A stretch of DNA of 43,373 nt from Nemertoderma westbladi (lineage: Eukaryota; Xenacoelomorpha; Nemertodermatida; Nemertodermatidae). Below the pieces are notes generated by a model. The model was given only the letters and a program-made list of their open reading frames with translations, was not told the origin of the DNA and did no database searches. Positions 41,735 to 43,373 of the stretch are shown in pieces; within the stretch, counting starts at the first letter, position 1, and the number at the start of each line of letters is the position of its first letter. Made by a program: the position numbers and the translations under genes. The stretch spans positions 1 to 43,373 of the forward strand of contig JAUCBJ010007441.1 of NCBI GenBank assembly GCA_032718475.1. Direction: 5' to 3'.

Positions 41735-43373
41735 ACTTGAGGGTAACGCTTCCAATGATAACTGTAGTGACTCTCTTAAGTTATGCTATATTAATCCATG
41801 GTCAATAGTTAACAAGACATCTCAGACTCGTTTATTCGTCGAGGATAATAACTTTGATATTCTAGGAATTGCTGAAACTTGGCTTACTGTACACGATTTT
41901 TGCAACAGTGTAACTACTCAGCTCACCCCAAATACTCACAACTTAGACCATAAACCACGATTAACTAGAGGAGGTGGGGTTGGGATACTCCACCGCAAGG
42001 AACTAAAAGGCTGTTTATCCTCTCTTAATTTTAATGAAAATTATACGTCGTTCGAGAACATTGCTATTAATATCAAAACAACAGTCGGTCCAATTAGATT
42101 TGTTGTAGTATATCGTCCTTCTCCACTAGTCAGCGGCGAACTATATAATTGCTTCCTAGATGAATTTAATTATTTTCTTTCTGCGTTATTTACCGATTCA
42201 ACTGTAGATACAATTGTAGTCGGCGACCTAAATATTCACCTCGATGAGAATTCGAATGCAACCAACCGCTTCAGAGATTTGTTAGAATCCCTTTGTCTGA
42301 AACAATTGGTCAACTCCCCCACGCACCGATCTGACCATCTCCTCGATGTTATTATTACACATACCAGTACCATCGATATGATAGATATAGAGTCTATAAA
42401 CATGGATGATAACAATCCGTTATATCCAGACCATTACCCTGTTTCTTTTACTTTGAATATCCTACGGCGCCCGGTGTCCCATACTACAAAGCCGTCAACG
42501 AAAGTGTTGCATCGATCCTGGAAGAAATGTAACTTAGATCTTCTACGTGATATGCTGGATGTTACATTTGATCCCAGTTTAACTGTCACTGAACTTTGTA
42601 GTGAATACAATGATCATCTAACTAATATCGCCTCTATTATTTCTCCTGAAAAATCTACCGTTTTCAAACCTAGACCCTCTACCCCTTGGTTTACTGCTGA
42701 GTTGAAACTACTCCGGAATAAAAAGCGCAAACTTGAGCGGCGTTTCAGGAAACATCGCACCAGCGAGAACCGAACTGTATACAGAAATAGTTGCAAAGAA
42801 TATTATACCAGATGTGGAGAGATATCTTCAGAATTCTACTCTTCGAAATTGTCAACGAACTCCACTAGTGAACTGTTCAGCTTTGTCAAATCTCTCTCAA
42901 CCAACTCCCCGCGTCTCCCAGATTCAGAGGATGATTCTATGTTAGCCAATGAATTTGCCGATTTCTTTGAGGAAAAGGTAAATAAATTCCGTGACTCAGC
43001 ACCTGCAACACCCACCGTACCAGATCATCCGTCTAGTGATTTTAACTCGAAGTGGGAAAAATTCACTATCCCGACGGCACAGGAGACCAAACAGATTATT
43101 AGTAACATGAAACCTACAACGTGTTCCTCCGATCCTATCCCAACTGAAATCCTAAAAAAGGTCCCAGAGCAATGGATTCCGATTGTTCATAAAATAACAT
43201 CAACTTCTCTTGAACGCGGTGAATTCCCATCCAATGGTAAACAAGCGATTCTCCGTCCACTACTAAAGAAAGCTAAACTCGACCATCAAAACAAGAAAAA
43301 CTACAGACCAGTTTCAAACTTATCTTTCCTTTCTAAGATCATTGAAAAACACGCTGCTCTCCAACTGATTGAC
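41735..43373 (+). CDS. LINE ORF2: endonuclease and start of reverse transcriptase (partial)
   Basis: An uninterrupted frame, the same one as ORF1, from the TGA at 41732 to the window edge; it is cut by the edge. The N-terminal APE-type endonuclease shows NFDILGIAETWL (metal-binding Glu), RGGGVGILHRK, VVVYRPSP, IVVGDLNIHLD (the GDxN box), THRSDHLLDVIIT and PDHYPVSF (catalytic Asp-His). A linker follows with RSWKKCNLDLLRDMLD, TPWFTAELKLLRNKKRKLER and FADFFEEKVNKFR. The beginning of the reverse transcriptase comes next: MKPTTCSSDPIPTEILKKVP, LLKKAKLD and NYRPVSNLSFLSKIIEK. This order and these motifs fit the CR1/L2 group. No stop or frameshift was seen in about 1.6 kb, so the copy is young. No ATG occurs in frame before about 42377. 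It lies in the next DLST intron. Confidence 0.9.

Overview
This is a piece of a metazoan nuclear genome: spliced genes with matching intron phases, non-LTR retrotransposon relics, a tRNA-derived SINE, MITE-like elements and several kilobase-scale minisatellites in an AT-rich background. An IFT-dynein light chain implies a ciliated animal. The palindromes TACCGGTA and TAGGCCTA recur throughout. A marine, possibly deuterostome, invertebrate would fit, but I cannot fix the taxon from this window.

Layout. 1-6.7 kb is gene-free: old direct duplications, a 63-bp minisatellite, a SINE, a fold-back element and a LINE relic. DYNLT2B (minus, intronless) lies at 6707-7144. From 10378 to beyond the window runs one very long plus-strand gene, DLST, the E2 succinyltransferase of 2-oxoglutarate dehydrogenase. 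I assembled six coding exons (10378-10431, 11016-11178, 12731-12970, 20261-20443, 22440-22623, 37279-37409) whose phases all join and whose product is collinear with animal DLST from the targeting peptide through the lipoyl domain and linker into the start of the catalytic domain. Its introns hold other genes: FAHD1 (antisense, 18809-19465) in intron 3, and TBCB (24205-24963) and an SNX5/SNX6-type sorting nexin (27018-27806 plus 28908-29345), both sense, in intron 5.

The most striking signal is in DLST. Three separate tandem arrays each sit exactly on one of its exon-intron junctions. A 69-bp unit (about 71 copies, 12906-17810) copies the end of the lipoyl exon with its 5' splice site. A 30-bp unit (about 7 copies, 22251-22447) copies a 3' splice site. 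A 39-bp unit (about 102 copies, 37393-41370) copies the end of exon 6 with its 5' splice site. All three unit lengths are multiples of three. The transcript therefore carries about 70 and 100 consecutive near-identical donors and a ladder of in-frame acceptors. These arrays also create very long spurious open reading frames.

Other arrays do not sit on junctions: 63 bp (2048-2723), 17 bp (18533-18702), 31 bp in the SNX intron (28182-28712), and 32 bp (30561-32490 and 34953-36870). The 32-bp array is split by a decayed minus-strand LINE. The right end (about 41405-43373) is a plus-strand LINE with the end of ORF1 and an uninterrupted ORF2 that runs off the window.
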